Shown in pieces: positions 32,451 through 40,747 of a DNA stretch of 45,657 nt; the stretch's first letter is position 1, and every line of letters starts with the position of its first letter. The DNA is from an uncultured Prevotella sp. (lineage in GTDB: Bacteria > Bacteroidota > Bacteroidia > Bacteroidales > Bacteroidaceae), in NCBI GenBank assembly GCA_900318395.1, contig ONKL01000021.1:1-45657 (forward strand). Reading direction: 5' to 3'. The position numbers and the translations under genes are program-made. Below the pieces are notes generated by a model. The model was not told where the DNA came from, did no database searches, and saw only the letters and a program-made list of their open reading frames with translations.

Positions 32451-33596
32451 ATGTCATACGAATTCTTACAGCACTACTGGTGTTTCATCGTATCACTGCT
32501 TGGTGCACTATTAGTTTTCTTGCTGTTCGTACAGGGAGCCAACTCCGTAGCCCGCTCACTGGGTCAGACGGAAGAAGGGCGACGCCTCGTATACAACTCC
32601 ACAGGCCGTAAATGGGAGTTCACGTTCACAACGCTCGTCACCTTCGGAGGAGCTTTCTTCGCCTCGTTCCCACTCTTCTACTCCACCTCTTTCGGTGGGG
32701 CTTACTGGCTCTGGATGATCATCCTCTTCACCTTCGTGCTACAGGCTGTCAGCTACGAGTTCCAGAATAAGATTGGCAACATCCTCGGACCAAAGACCTT
32801 CCAGTTCTTCCTCACGCTCAATGGCATCGTAGGTCCGCTGCTCCTTGGCGGTGCTGTGGCCACTTTCTTCGAAGGTTCAAATTTTATCGTCGAGAAGAAC
32901 AACCTCATCGATCCCGAGGCACTCACCCCGATCATCTCCCGCTGGGCCAATGCCTCACATGGCCTTGATGCGCTGCTCAATCCCTGGGTGCTTGTCTTGG
33001 GCTTTGCGGTGGTTTTCCTGGCACGTGTATTGGGCATCCTCTACGTCATGAACAATGTAAACGATGAGGATATCCGCAGTCGTGTCCCCAACCGTCTGGT
33101 GGGTGCTGCCGTGCCTTTCCTGGTATTATTCGTGGCCTATCTCGTGCATGTCTTGCTGAAAGACGGCTTCGCCTACAACGAGGAGGGAGTCATCTTTATG
33201 GAACCCTACAAATATCTCAGCAACTTCATCGAGATGTGGTATCTAACCATCGTGCTCCTCATCGGAGTGGTGCTGGTACTCTATGGTATCGGTAAGACCA
33301 TCCTCACCAAGGGTTATATTGGCGGTATCTGGCCTGCTGGCATCGGCACGGTGCTCACGGTGCTTGCCCTGCTGCTCAGTTGTGCATGGAACAATACAGC
33401 CTATTATCCATCGACAGCTGATCTCCAGTCGTCGCTGACACTCGAGAACTCGTGTTCAAGTGAGTTTACCCTCACCACGATGTTCTGGGTATCGCTCCTC
33501 GTGCCGTTCGTCCTTGCATACATCGTCTATGCCTGGCGCGCCATCGATGCCAAGAAACTCGACAAAGAAGAACTCAGAACCGATCACGCCTATTGA
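32451..33596 (+). CDS. cydB: Cytochrome bd ubiquinol oxidase subunit II
   Basis: 381 residues, eight to nine hydrophobic helices, with the CydB pattern YWCFIVSLLGALLVFLLFVQ at the start and WANASHGLDALLNPWV in the middle. It pairs with CydA in the membrane and shapes the heme and quinol environment. It follows cydA by 39 bases and ends just before an inverted repeat that may terminate the operon. No cydC/cydD genes are next to it. Confidence 0.96.
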   Translation: MSYEFLQHYWCFIVSLLGALLVFLLFVQGANSVARSLGQTEEGRRLVYNSTGRKWEFTFTTLVTFGGAFFASFPLFYSTSFGGAYWLWMIILFTFVLQAVSYEFQNKIGNILGPKTFQFFLTLNGIVGPLLLGGAVATFFEGSNFIVEKNNLIDPEALTPIISRWANASHGLDALLNPWVLVLGFAVVFLARVLGILYVMNNVNDEDIRSRVPNRLVGAAVPFLVLFVAYLVHVLLKDGFAYNEEGVIFMEPYKYLSNFIEMWYLTIVLLIGVVLVLYGIGKTILTKGYIGGIWPAGIGTVLTVLALLLSCAWNNTAYYPSTADLQSSLTLENSCSSEFTLTTMFWVSLLVPFVLAYIVYAWRAIDAKKLDKEELRTDHAY

Positions 33597-33605
33597 GAGA
33601 ATACA

Positions 33606-33639
33606 AGAAATCCCCACCAACTAAATGGCGGGGATTTCT
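33606..33639. terminator. Bidirectional hairpin between cydB and the TlpA-like gene
   Basis: AGAAATCCCCACC (33606-33618) pairs with GGCGGGGATTTCT (33627-33639) with one mismatch and an 8-base loop. There is no strong T tract. It lies between convergent genes, where a shared terminator is expected. Confidence 0.65.
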
Positions 33640-33644
33640 ATAAC

Positions 33645-34190
33645 TTACTGTGCGAAGAGCTCATCAAGAAAGGTATAAAAGGCGGGATCTTCGCCGACTA
33701 CGACTTTCACGAGCTTACCTTCGGGATCGACAACTGCTTTGGTGGGGAAGCCCTTGATGTTATACTTGGCTCCCAAATCAGGCAATTGCTCGTCGGAGCA
33801 ACGCACATGCAGCCAAGGTAGCTGATGCTCCTCGACGGCAGCCTTCCATTTAACTTCTGTGTCGCGGCAGTCGATGCCGAGGATTTCCATCTTGTCCTTA
33901 TACTTGGCATAGACCTCCTTCATGGCTGGGATACCACGGATGCACCAGATACACCAAGAGCCCCAGAAATCGAGAATCACATACTTGCCACGAAGGGAAG
34001 AGAGTTTCAGGGGATTTCCCTGAAGGTCGGGCAGTTCGAAATCAGGTGCCATATCTGCATCTGCAACAGCACTCTGAGCCTGCTCAGTCTCAACTGCAGG
34101 AGCTTCATTGGTCTTAGGGCGCAAACCACAAGAAGCCACCAATGACAGTGCCACTGACAGCAAGACGATAGTCAAAACAGATTTTTTCAT
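33645..34190 (-). CDS. TlpA/thioredoxin-like lipoprotein
   Basis: 181 residues with a lipoprotein signal (LSLVASC, Cys21) and a TlpA/AhpC-TSA-like thioredoxin domain from about residue 47 (APDFELPDLQGNPLKLSSL). The redox motif is WGSWCIWC with Cys80 and Cys83. It probably reduces or exchanges disulfides outside the inner membrane. It is the last gene of an operon with two histidine-phosphatase-like genes, 12 bases after the second. Confidence 0.92.
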   Translation of the reverse strand: MKKSVLTIVLLSVALSLVASCGLRPKTNEAPAVETEQAQSAVADADMAPDFELPDLQGNPLKLSSLRGKYVILDFWGSWCIWCIRGIPAMKEVYAKYKDKMEILGIDCRDTEVKWKAAVEEHQLPWLHVRCSDEQLPDLGAKYNIKGFPTKAVVDPEGKLVKVVVGEDPAFYTFLDELFAQ

Positions 34191-34202
34191 AATCTCTAGT
34201 TT

Positions 34203-35513
34203 TTATTTGTATTTTGAAAGTTTATCAAGACAATAGTGTCGGAAGTCGGCCCATCGATAATATGGACCACTGACAGGCGGGAGTGGCAACGTGGCCTCCA
34301 CCTCATTAAGCAATACCTTGAAGAGGATGTCCTGATCCTTGGGATTACTGCGGTAGAAGATAAACTGCAGGTTACAACCCATGGGGAACACGCTGGAGCA
34401 CCACCAACCCTTCTCTTCGAGCTCGTCGAGATTGTCTGTCTCGAGGTCATAGCCGTTGACACCAATCAGGCATACTAGCGGCAGGAGCACCGTCTCATGA
34501 CCAAAGCGCAGTTGGGCTGTAGGCTTGTCGAGCTGAATACAACTATCGGCATCGGCTATCATCTGACGAAGCAGATAACGCTGGCTATAGGGCTGACGGC
34601 CACCGTTAAGTTTGCAGGCACCATGCTGGATATACCAGAGGGCATTGTCGACCTGCCACATCAGGTAGAGATCATCGGTGTGGAAGAGTCCCATCAGGTG
34701 AGTGTTCTGATTATAGTTGGTGTTCAGTTGGAAAAGACTCATCTTCATGAGATAATAGCTGAACTGCTCCTCGTCGACAACCTCCTTCACGATATCAGGA
34801 TTCTTGAAGATCATCTCCATCAATCGGGTGTTACCCATGCGATGAGCGGTATAGGCATCGTAAGCTTTCTGGGCCTCGGGTGTCATATAGCCACGGCGCA
34901 ATTGGCGGTCCTGATGATTCATATACCACTGGTTGCGCTTTGACGACTGCATGGTGATATCAAGTTGGGGACACACCTGAAGCATCTCCATCATGGCAGC
35001 TCCCATCGACTCGATGCAACGAGGCACAATCGTACTGCGGGCTGTCACCTTGGTTCCTGGACGGAACACCTCTGGGAAGTTCTCCGCCATCCGCCGTCCA
35101 ATATTCTGCAACTGGACCTTACCATAGCCCGTGAGTTCGCCCCAACGATCTTCGGTGTCACGCATGATGAGATTCATTTCATGGAGCACCTTACGACCTG
35201 TTGGTGTCAGCTCGTCAAGACTGTCGGCATGCAGCATCATCATATAGGGGATATCATAACCACTGCGGCTGCTGATATAACGCGAGCCATGACGACCGTA
35301 GTGGGAGATATAAAAGGGTTGCTTACCCTCAGGCGATGGTGTCAGCGGGGTGGTGATACTATCAGGATAGATGTGATAGTTGCATGATGCATACGACGGT
35401 GTCTTCTTGATGATCTGCATCACCTTGGGTTGCGCCATCACGCAAAGAGGAGTAAGAAGCGAAAGGTGAAAAGTGAAAAGGATCACTTTCAGGTATTGTA
35501 TCTTCGTTTTCAT
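34203..35513 (-). CDS. Secreted histidine-type (acid) phosphatase, phytase/MINPP-like
   Basis: 436 residues with a signal peptide (residues 1-28, ending CVMAQ). The histidine phosphatase motif is HYGRHGSRY, with RHGSR at 74-78 and the nucleophile His75. The distal HE pair is in RFGHETVLLPL (about 335). It should release phosphate from organic phosphates, possibly inositol phosphates, outside the cell or in the periplasm. A homologous but inactive protein is encoded directly upstream (4-base overlap). A phosphate-selective-type porin gene lies about 3 kb away on the same strand. Confidence 0.88.
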   Translation of the reverse strand: MKTKIQYLKVILFTFHLSLLTPLCVMAQPKVMQIIKKTPSYASCNYHIYPDSITTPLTPSPEGKQPFYISHYGRHGSRYISSRSGYDIPYMMMLHADSLDELTPTGRKVLHEMNLIMRDTEDRWGELTGYGKVQLQNIGRRMAENFPEVFRPGTKVTARSTIVPRCIESMGAAMMEMLQVCPQLDITMQSSKRNQWYMNHQDRQLRRGYMTPEAQKAYDAYTAHRMGNTRLMEMIFKNPDIVKEVVDEEQFSYYLMKMSLFQLNTNYNQNTHLMGLFHTDDLYLMWQVDNALWYIQHGACKLNGGRQPYSQRYLLRQMIADADSCIQLDKPTAQLRFGHETVLLPLVCLIGVNGYDLETDNLDELEEKGWWCSSVFPMGCNLQFIFYRSNPKDQDILFKVLLNEVEATLPLPPVSGPYYRWADFRHYCLDKLSKYK

Positions 35514-36853
35514 CTTCTTCTCTGGACATTAAAGTTAAACCTACGATTCTCATAGCGGTACAACTTCCGAAGATAGTAACGCTTCACGTCGTTCCAGTGG
35601 TAGTAAGGCGCACAATCGGTCTCGATAGGCAGACGAGCCTCATGACCATTCAGGAGTACCTTCACCAGTACATCGGGGTCGCCTCGCTCACTGCGGTAGT
35701 GGATCATCTCGATGCTGCCACCAAGGGGAGCAATGCGGTAATTAGCCCAACCATAAGCCTCCAACGAGTCAAGATTAGCTGTATGCAGACCATAGCCATC
35801 AAGCTCCATCAGACAAGCCAGCGACATGACGACATTGGCATGGGTAAAGCGCAGGTGCATCAGCGGGTTATACCGGCTCATCATACTGTCGCCCATGTGG
35901 ATCATATTCCTCAAGACACTCCTTTGCAGGTAAGCCTGGTAGCCGCCGTTCAACGTACAGCCACCGTAGTTGATATAGTGCCAGGCGTTCTGCTTGCGCC
36001 AGTGGCGGTGGATCTCCTCTGGGGTGAAGATGTCGTAGAGTGTCACTAGTCCAGCGAGATCGGTATGCTGAATGTCACCAGCGAGGATATAAAGTCGTTT
36101 GCTAAGGGTGGCAGCGTCAATATTGGTGATGACGTAGTTCTGGTCGTTGAAGAGTGATCCCATCAATCGCCCTTCATTGGAGTTCAGGGCCGAGAACCGC
36201 GTATAGAGGGCCATGGTCAGAGAATCGGCGCGCTGACTTGTCAGCAGTTTATCCTCTGGATCCATAAACGATTTTTCCTGATGCGACGTCTTGCTTCGTG
36301 CCACGAGAGGCTGTTGCATGGATGAGAGTTGGAGCAGACTTTCCTGCATGGTGAGGATACAGCGGTTCTCAACGACGCTACGTACACTGTAATAGCCCTT
36401 CGGAGTGAACATATCGGGGAATCGCTCTACCATCTGCTTCATCAGAGCCCTACTCTGGCGCGCTCCTTTAGCGGTCAGTTCACCAAATCTGCCGTTAGCA
36501 TCCTCATATAACAGACTGACACGACGGAATACATCTTTTCCTAACGCTGTGAGTTTCCCGAGACTGTCAGCCTTAGCAAAGATGGCGTATGTTTCCGTGT
36601 AATACTCCTGCTTGTCAAGATAATAGGAGCCTGGACAACCATAATGGTTAATATAGAAGGGCTTCTTACCTTGAGGGGCTGGAGTGTCTTTCGGCATATT
36701 AACTACCGGGCGGGCATAGAACATACCCGCCGAACGGTTAATATCGGCCTTCAGTTCCTTGGCAATTGCCGACTGAGCCTGCACATTCACTGTAACAAGC
36801 ACACCGACGAAGACCAAGAAAATCCTATTCCTTAAAATAGATAATAGTTGCAT
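35510..36853 (-). CDS. Catalytically dead histidine-phosphatase paralogue
   Basis: 447 residues with a signal peptide (ending VNVQAQ) and the same fold pattern as its neighbour, but the active-site block reads HYGCPGSYY instead of HYGRHGSRY: the Arg, the nucleophile His and the second Arg are replaced by Cys, Pro and Tyr. The distal HE is HA (RFTHANVV). The frame is intact over its full length, so this looks like a retained pseudoenzyme and not decay. It may bind phosphorylated substrates or regulate the active paralogue. A -7 box lies six bases before the ATG, so the mRNA may have almost no leader. Confidence 0.85.
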   Translation of the reverse strand: MQLLSILRNRIFLVFVGVLVTVNVQAQSAIAKELKADINRSAGMFYARPVVNMPKDTPAPQGKKPFYINHYGCPGSYYLDKQEYYTETYAIFAKADSLGKLTALGKDVFRRVSLLYEDANGRFGELTAKGARQSRALMKQMVERFPDMFTPKGYYSVRSVVENRCILTMQESLLQLSSMQQPLVARSKTSHQEKSFMDPEDKLLTSQRADSLTMALYTRFSALNSNEGRLMGSLFNDQNYVITNIDAATLSKRLYILAGDIQHTDLAGLVTLYDIFTPEEIHRHWRKQNAWHYINYGGCTLNGGYQAYLQRSVLRNMIHMGDSMMSRYNPLMHLRFTHANVVMSLACLMELDGYGLHTANLDSLEAYGWANYRIAPLGGSIEMIHYRSERGDPDVLVKVLLNGHEARLPIETDCAPYYHWNDVKRYYLRKLYRYENRRFNFNVQRRR

Positions 36854-36858
36854 GGGTG

Positions 36859-36866
36859 CAAAGATA
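36859..36866 (-). promoter_or_regulatory. -7 promoter box for the phosphatase operon
   Basis: TATCTTTG on the minus strand, overlapping the far side of the upstream terminator. No clear TTTG -33 box at the right distance (CTAA at 36887-36890 read on plus). Transcription would begin at about the ATG itself. Confidence 0.55.
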
Positions 36867-36900
36867 CAAAAAAACCGCGAAACTAACTAAAGTTTCGCGG
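36867..36900 (-). terminator. Intrinsic terminator after the symporter gene
   Basis: Perfect 10-base stem CCGCGAAACT (36875-36884)/AGTTTCGCGG (36891-36900) with a six-base loop, followed on the minus strand by seven T. Confidence 0.9.
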
Positions 36901-36928
36901 AAAAAGTGATTGAAATGTCTTCTTGCCC

Positions 36929-38452
36929 CTATTCGTAGCACTTGAAAATGCTATCAATCGTTTGCTGAGGAAGCTTCTTCGTGAAGAGGCTGACAAGCCA
37001 GCAGACAGGGAATCCACCCACCATGGCTATAGCGCCACAGTTGATGGGATTAATGGGATTGCCAGCAAGCATGTTGATAACCGTGAGACCTACACCCCAG
37101 GCAAAACAAGCCCAAACAGAGGCCGTGGTGATGCCACGCCAGTAGAGGCCCAACATAAAGGGAGCGAGGAACGCACCAGCCAGGGCGCCCCACGAGATAC
37201 CCATGAGCTGAGCGATAAACGTTGGCGGATTCAGGGCAATGAGCAGTGAGATGGCGATGAAGAACATAATGAGCACACGCATCACAACAACCTTACGACG
37301 CTCGATCTTCTCAGCCACGATATCGTCGATCGTACCATCCTCCACCTCACCAGGGAGTGACTTCTTGTCGCGATAGATCAGGTCGAGGGTCATCGTTGAC
37401 GACGAGGTGAGTACGAGCGATGCCAGGGTCGACATAGAGGCAGAAAGCACGAGCAGCACCACGAGGGCAATGAGTACATCTGGCAGTGTGATGAGCATGG
37501 CCGGAACGATAGAGTCGAAGGCAATCTTACCTGTTGCTTCGTTGATGACTGGTTCGTAGAGGCGTCCGAATCCTCCGAGGAAATAACAGCCACCTGCCAC
37601 GATGAAAGCAAACACCGTGGAGATGACAGTGCCACGCTTGATGGCGCTCTCGTCAGTGATGGAGTAGAACTTACCCACCATCTGGGGCAAGCCCATGGTA
37701 CCTAAAGAGGTCAGAATGATCACACCTAAGAGCCCCCAGGGGTCAGGACCGAACCATGATGCAAAGCCACCGTTCACAGAAGGATCGGCATCTGAAGGGA
37801 TAGAAGCCAACTTATCTACAGCCGTAGCCAGACCGCCCTGTGCATTAAGCACGGCGAGAATGACTGCCACAATACCGAAGAGCATGATGATGCCCTGGAT
37901 GAAGTCGTTCATGGCCGTAGCCTTATAACCACCGATGATCACATAGACAGCTGTGAGAATCGACATGATAACCACACAATACTCATAAGGGATATCGAAA
38001 CCCATTTCGAAAAGACGCGAGATACCACTGTAGACACCTGCTGTATAAGGAATCAGGAATACGAAGGCGATGACGGAGGCCACCACACGGAGACCCTGAT
38101 CACCAAAGCGGGTGCCAAAGAAGTCGGGCATCGTACGCGACTCGATATGTTGCGTCATCAACTTCGTGCGACGCCCTAAGATGATCCAAGCCAGAAGCGA
38201 TCCGATAATGGCATTGCCTATACCGATCCAAGCACTCGACAAGCCATACCTCCAACCAAACTGTCCCGCATAGCCTACGAAGACCACTGCAGAGAAATAA
38301 GAAGTACCAAAGGCGAAGGCTGTAAGCCAGGGACCCACCGCACGTCCGCCAAGCACAAATCCGTCAACACTGCTGGCCTGCTTACGTGAGTAAACACCCA
38401 CTCCCACCATCACGGCCAGAAAAATGATAGTTAATGTTATTTTGATAATCAT
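36929..38452 (-). CDS. Sodium:solute symporter (SSS family)
   Basis: 507 residues with about thirteen hydrophobic helices. Family features include VDGFVLGGRAVGPWLTAFAF near the start, GYAGQFGWRYGL and the region GGYKATAMNDFIQGI. It imports a small solute with Na+. The family covers sugars, amino acids, acetate and vitamins, and the substrate cannot be told here. It follows the porin gene and an octamer repeat tract and is closed by a strong terminator. Confidence 0.9.
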   Translation of the reverse strand: MIIKITLTIIFLAVMVGVGVYSRKQASSVDGFVLGGRAVGPWLTAFAFGTSYFSAVVFVGYAGQFGWRYGLSSAWIGIGNAIIGSLLAWIILGRRTKLMTQHIESRTMPDFFGTRFGDQGLRVVASVIAFVFLIPYTAGVYSGISRLFEMGFDIPYEYCVVIMSILTAVYVIIGGYKATAMNDFIQGIIMLFGIVAVILAVLNAQGGLATAVDKLASIPSDADPSVNGGFASWFGPDPWGLLGVIILTSLGTMGLPQMVGKFYSITDESAIKRGTVISTVFAFIVAGGCYFLGGFGRLYEPVINEATGKIAFDSIVPAMLITLPDVLIALVVLLVLSASMSTLASLVLTSSSTMTLDLIYRDKKSLPGEVEDGTIDDIVAEKIERRKVVVMRVLIMFFIAISLLIALNPPTFIAQLMGISWGALAGAFLAPFMLGLYWRGITTASVWACFAWGVGLTVINMLAGNPINPINCGAIAMVGGFPVCWLVSLFTKKLPQQTIDSIFKCYE

Positions 38453-38455
38453 TTC

Positions 38456-38496
38456 TTTACCTTTTTACTTTTTTACTTTTTTACCTTTTTACCTTT
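38456..38496 (-). repeat. Octamer tandem repeat (GGTAAAAA/AGTAAAAA) between porin and symporter
   Basis: About five units, read GGTAAAAA on the minus strand, fill the gap from the porin stop to the symporter start. It is the same octamer family as at 495, 8230 and 29421. Confidence 0.9.
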
Positions 38497-39592
38497 AAAA
38501 CGCCACTTGCACCTGTGCCTGAAGCCAATTATAATTATTCGAACTGATGTTCTCACCTACGAGACAGCGGGTATATTGAAACTGCACACGGCATTTCTTA
38601 TAGAACCAGTACTGAAGACCGATGGTAAGGTTAGTCTGATCCCAGCCATCAACCTTCGTATTACGGTCGAAAGTCTCACCACTGGCTACGACATCGAGTG
38701 CATCGACCACAGGGATGCAGAAGGTGGCATAACCACCGCGAGAGCCGACATCGCCATCCTGACCACCGAGCCACTCGGCACGGATGCTGGCAGAACGAGC
38801 TTCCTTATATTTGGCAGGTGAGTAAGGCCGGGTCTTATACTCGGCACCCACGCTGTAACGGTTGCGCTTGTAGTTGTCGCCCACCTGGATGTCAGGGTTC
38901 CATGCTGCCTTATTCACGGCACAGCCTGTGCCCAGATATCCGGATGCCACAATGCGGAAGCCCGTCATGGGACGAACCTCGAGCTTGGCGATGAAATCTT
39001 TCTGGTTGTTGAGGTCTCTACGGTTGATTCCCTGTCCGCTCATCAAAGCGAGTTCATAGTGGAAGAGTCCCTTGGCGAGGTCGCCATAGACTTCGAGGCC
39101 CATGTCGCGGCCATAGTTCACGCCATTAAGAGGATCGGGACCTTCGCCTGCCAGATAGAGCACGGCCTGTGAATAGACATCGATCAACTCGAGTTGTGTC
39201 GGCGAGAGGGGATTCTCCATGGTGTAGGAGTGTTTGAACTGTCCGAGACGGACAGTCAGTTCATTGCCCTTTGTAAGGCGATAGTCTGTGTAGAATTCCT
39301 GTACGACACTTGAGAAGTCGTGCATGAAAAGGAATGACCAACGGTCGGTGATGCGTGCTTTTGCCCATAGTAGCGTGCGTTTAAGGTTATACGAGTTGGT
39401 GTTGACTCCATTGGGGTTCTGGTATGACCAGCCCGCCTGCGCATAGCCGTTAAGAGTGATACGACTCGTGAGTTCTTTCATCCAATTGGGCTCTTTACTC
39501 TTCTTTTCTGTCTGTTGTCCCATAGCGGCAACACTGCTGAACACGGCCAGAGCTACGGCCAATGTACGCCATTTGTTTGTTTTCTGTTTCAT
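38495..39592 (-). CDS. Phosphate-selective porin O/P-like outer membrane protein
   Basis: 365 residues with a signal peptide (ending VAAMGQQ) and a beta-barrel pattern ending in Phe (QAQVQVAF). The segments LTVRLGQFKHSYTMENPLSP and GRDMGLEVYGDL are typical of the OprO/OprP-like family in Bacteroidetes. It could form an anion- or phosphate-selective channel. The setting, with a phosphatase, supports phosphate uptake but does not prove it. It lies 25 bases after the transpeptidase gene. Confidence 0.82.
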   Translation of the reverse strand: MKQKTNKWRTLAVALAVFSSVAAMGQQTEKKSKEPNWMKELTSRITLNGYAQAGWSYQNPNGVNTNSYNLKRTLLWAKARITDRWSFLFMHDFSSVVQEFYTDYRLTKGNELTVRLGQFKHSYTMENPLSPTQLELIDVYSQAVLYLAGEGPDPLNGVNYGRDMGLEVYGDLAKGLFHYELALMSGQGINRRDLNNQKDFIAKLEVRPMTGFRIVASGYLGTGCAVNKAAWNPDIQVGDNYKRNRYSVGAEYKTRPYSPAKYKEARSASIRAEWLGGQDGDVGSRGGYATFCIPVVDALDVVASGETFDRNTKVDGWDQTNLTIGLQYWFYKKCRVQFQYTRCLVGENISSNNYNWLQAQVQVAF

Positions 39593-39617
39593 CTTGTCAT
39601 TGTTTTTTATTGGTTGT

Positions 39618-40733
39618 TTATTTATTAATGAGTTTGTTTTCTATGCGTTTGGCACGAGCCTCAGAGGCAGCAGAGAGCTTGCCTTTGAGATAGGACTCCA
39701 TCATCAGTCCTGCAACAGGTGCTGCGAGGTCGGCACCAAAACCACCATGCTCAATATAGACCGAGATGGCAATCTTCGGATCGTTCATGGGTGCAAAGGC
39801 GATGAAAGCCGAGTGATCCTCACCAGGGTTCTCGATGGTACCAGTCTTCCCGCAGATGGGATAAGAGGTCTTGATGCTGGTGGCAGTGCCCTTCTCAACA
39901 GCGAGGCGCATGCCTTCGATCACTGGCGCATAAGCCTCGGGCTTTACTTTCGTCTGGCGCTTGGTGAGATACCGCTGGTTCTTTGTATCCTGATGGATAT
40001 GAGGCACATAATACCAACCACGATTAGCGATGGTGACAGCGAGGTTACAGAGTTGCAGGGGTGTGCAGGTGACATCGCCCTGCCCCATGCCTGCCCACCA
40101 GATGGTCTTTCCGTCCCACCCGTCTTTATAGCGACGGTTCAGATAGTCGGCTCCAGCCAGTAGCCCGCCTTGTTCGCCCTGGATATCAATGTGCATAGGG
40201 CCTCCCAGTCCCATCGACTGCATATAGGATCGCCAGGTATTGATGGCCTCATCGCGGGAAGCGTACATAAAATCGTCGTTGATCATCGAACCGAAGTTCA
40301 CGATGAACCAAGTGTTGCACGATTGTGCGAGGGCATCTTTCAGATTGAGTGGCGAACGGTGTTGATGGCACCTCACCTTGATATTACCGTCTGTAATGCC
40401 ACTATTGCACTCCATCTTCGTATCAGGGGTGACAAAGCCTTCAGACAAGAGCGTCAGCGCCTGAGCGGTCTTGAAGGTAGAGCCTGGAGCCTGAGGCTTG
40501 CCGATGGCCTGGCGCACATCACTGCCACCGGGCGTATTCGTTGCCAGACAAAGGATCTCGCCATTGGCAGGATTGATGGCCACGATAGCCCCCGTCTTTC
40601 CCTTCAGCAGACGCTCACCCAACTGCTGCAGAACAGGGCGCAGGGTCAATGGCCCGTCGGTGGGTAATCCCTGCGCTCCGACACGAAGGACCAGAACGAT
40701 ACAGCAAATGAACGTGACAAGTAATCTGTACAT
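39618..40733 (-). CDS. Short penicillin-binding transpeptidase (PBP2/FtsI-type domain only)
   Basis: 371 residues with the three penicillin-binding motifs: STFK (Ser85), SCN (138-140) and KTG (296-298). The order and spacing match the class B transpeptidase domain. The usual N-terminal pedestal domain is missing and the start is a signal-peptide-like helix (MYRLLVTFICCIVLVLRVGAQ). It may crosslink peptidoglycan or act as a carboxypeptidase. The position, 14 bases after glmS, links it to cell-wall synthesis. The shortness is odd for a class B PBP. Confidence 0.85.
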   Translation of the reverse strand: MYRLLVTFICCIVLVLRVGAQGLPTDGPLTLRPVLQQLGERLLKGKTGAIVAINPANGEILCLATNTPGGSDVRQAIGKPQAPGSTFKTAQALTLLSEGFVTPDTKMECNSGITDGNIKVRCHQHRSPLNLKDALAQSCNTWFIVNFGSMINDDFMYASRDEAINTWRSYMQSMGLGGPMHIDIQGEQGGLLAGADYLNRRYKDGWDGKTIWWAGMGQGDVTCTPLQLCNLAVTIANRGWYYVPHIHQDTKNQRYLTKRQTKVKPEAYAPVIEGMRLAVEKGTATSIKTSYPICGKTGTIENPGEDHSAFIAFAPMNDPKIAISVYIEHGGFGADLAAPVAGLMMESYLKGKLSAASEARAKRIENKLINK

Positions 40734-40747
40734 AGAGGATGAAGCAA

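Noticed and set aside
35510-36853. Decayed pseudogene in the usual sense
   Set aside because: The frame is intact over the full length with a signal peptide and coupled translation; only the catalytic residues are changed.
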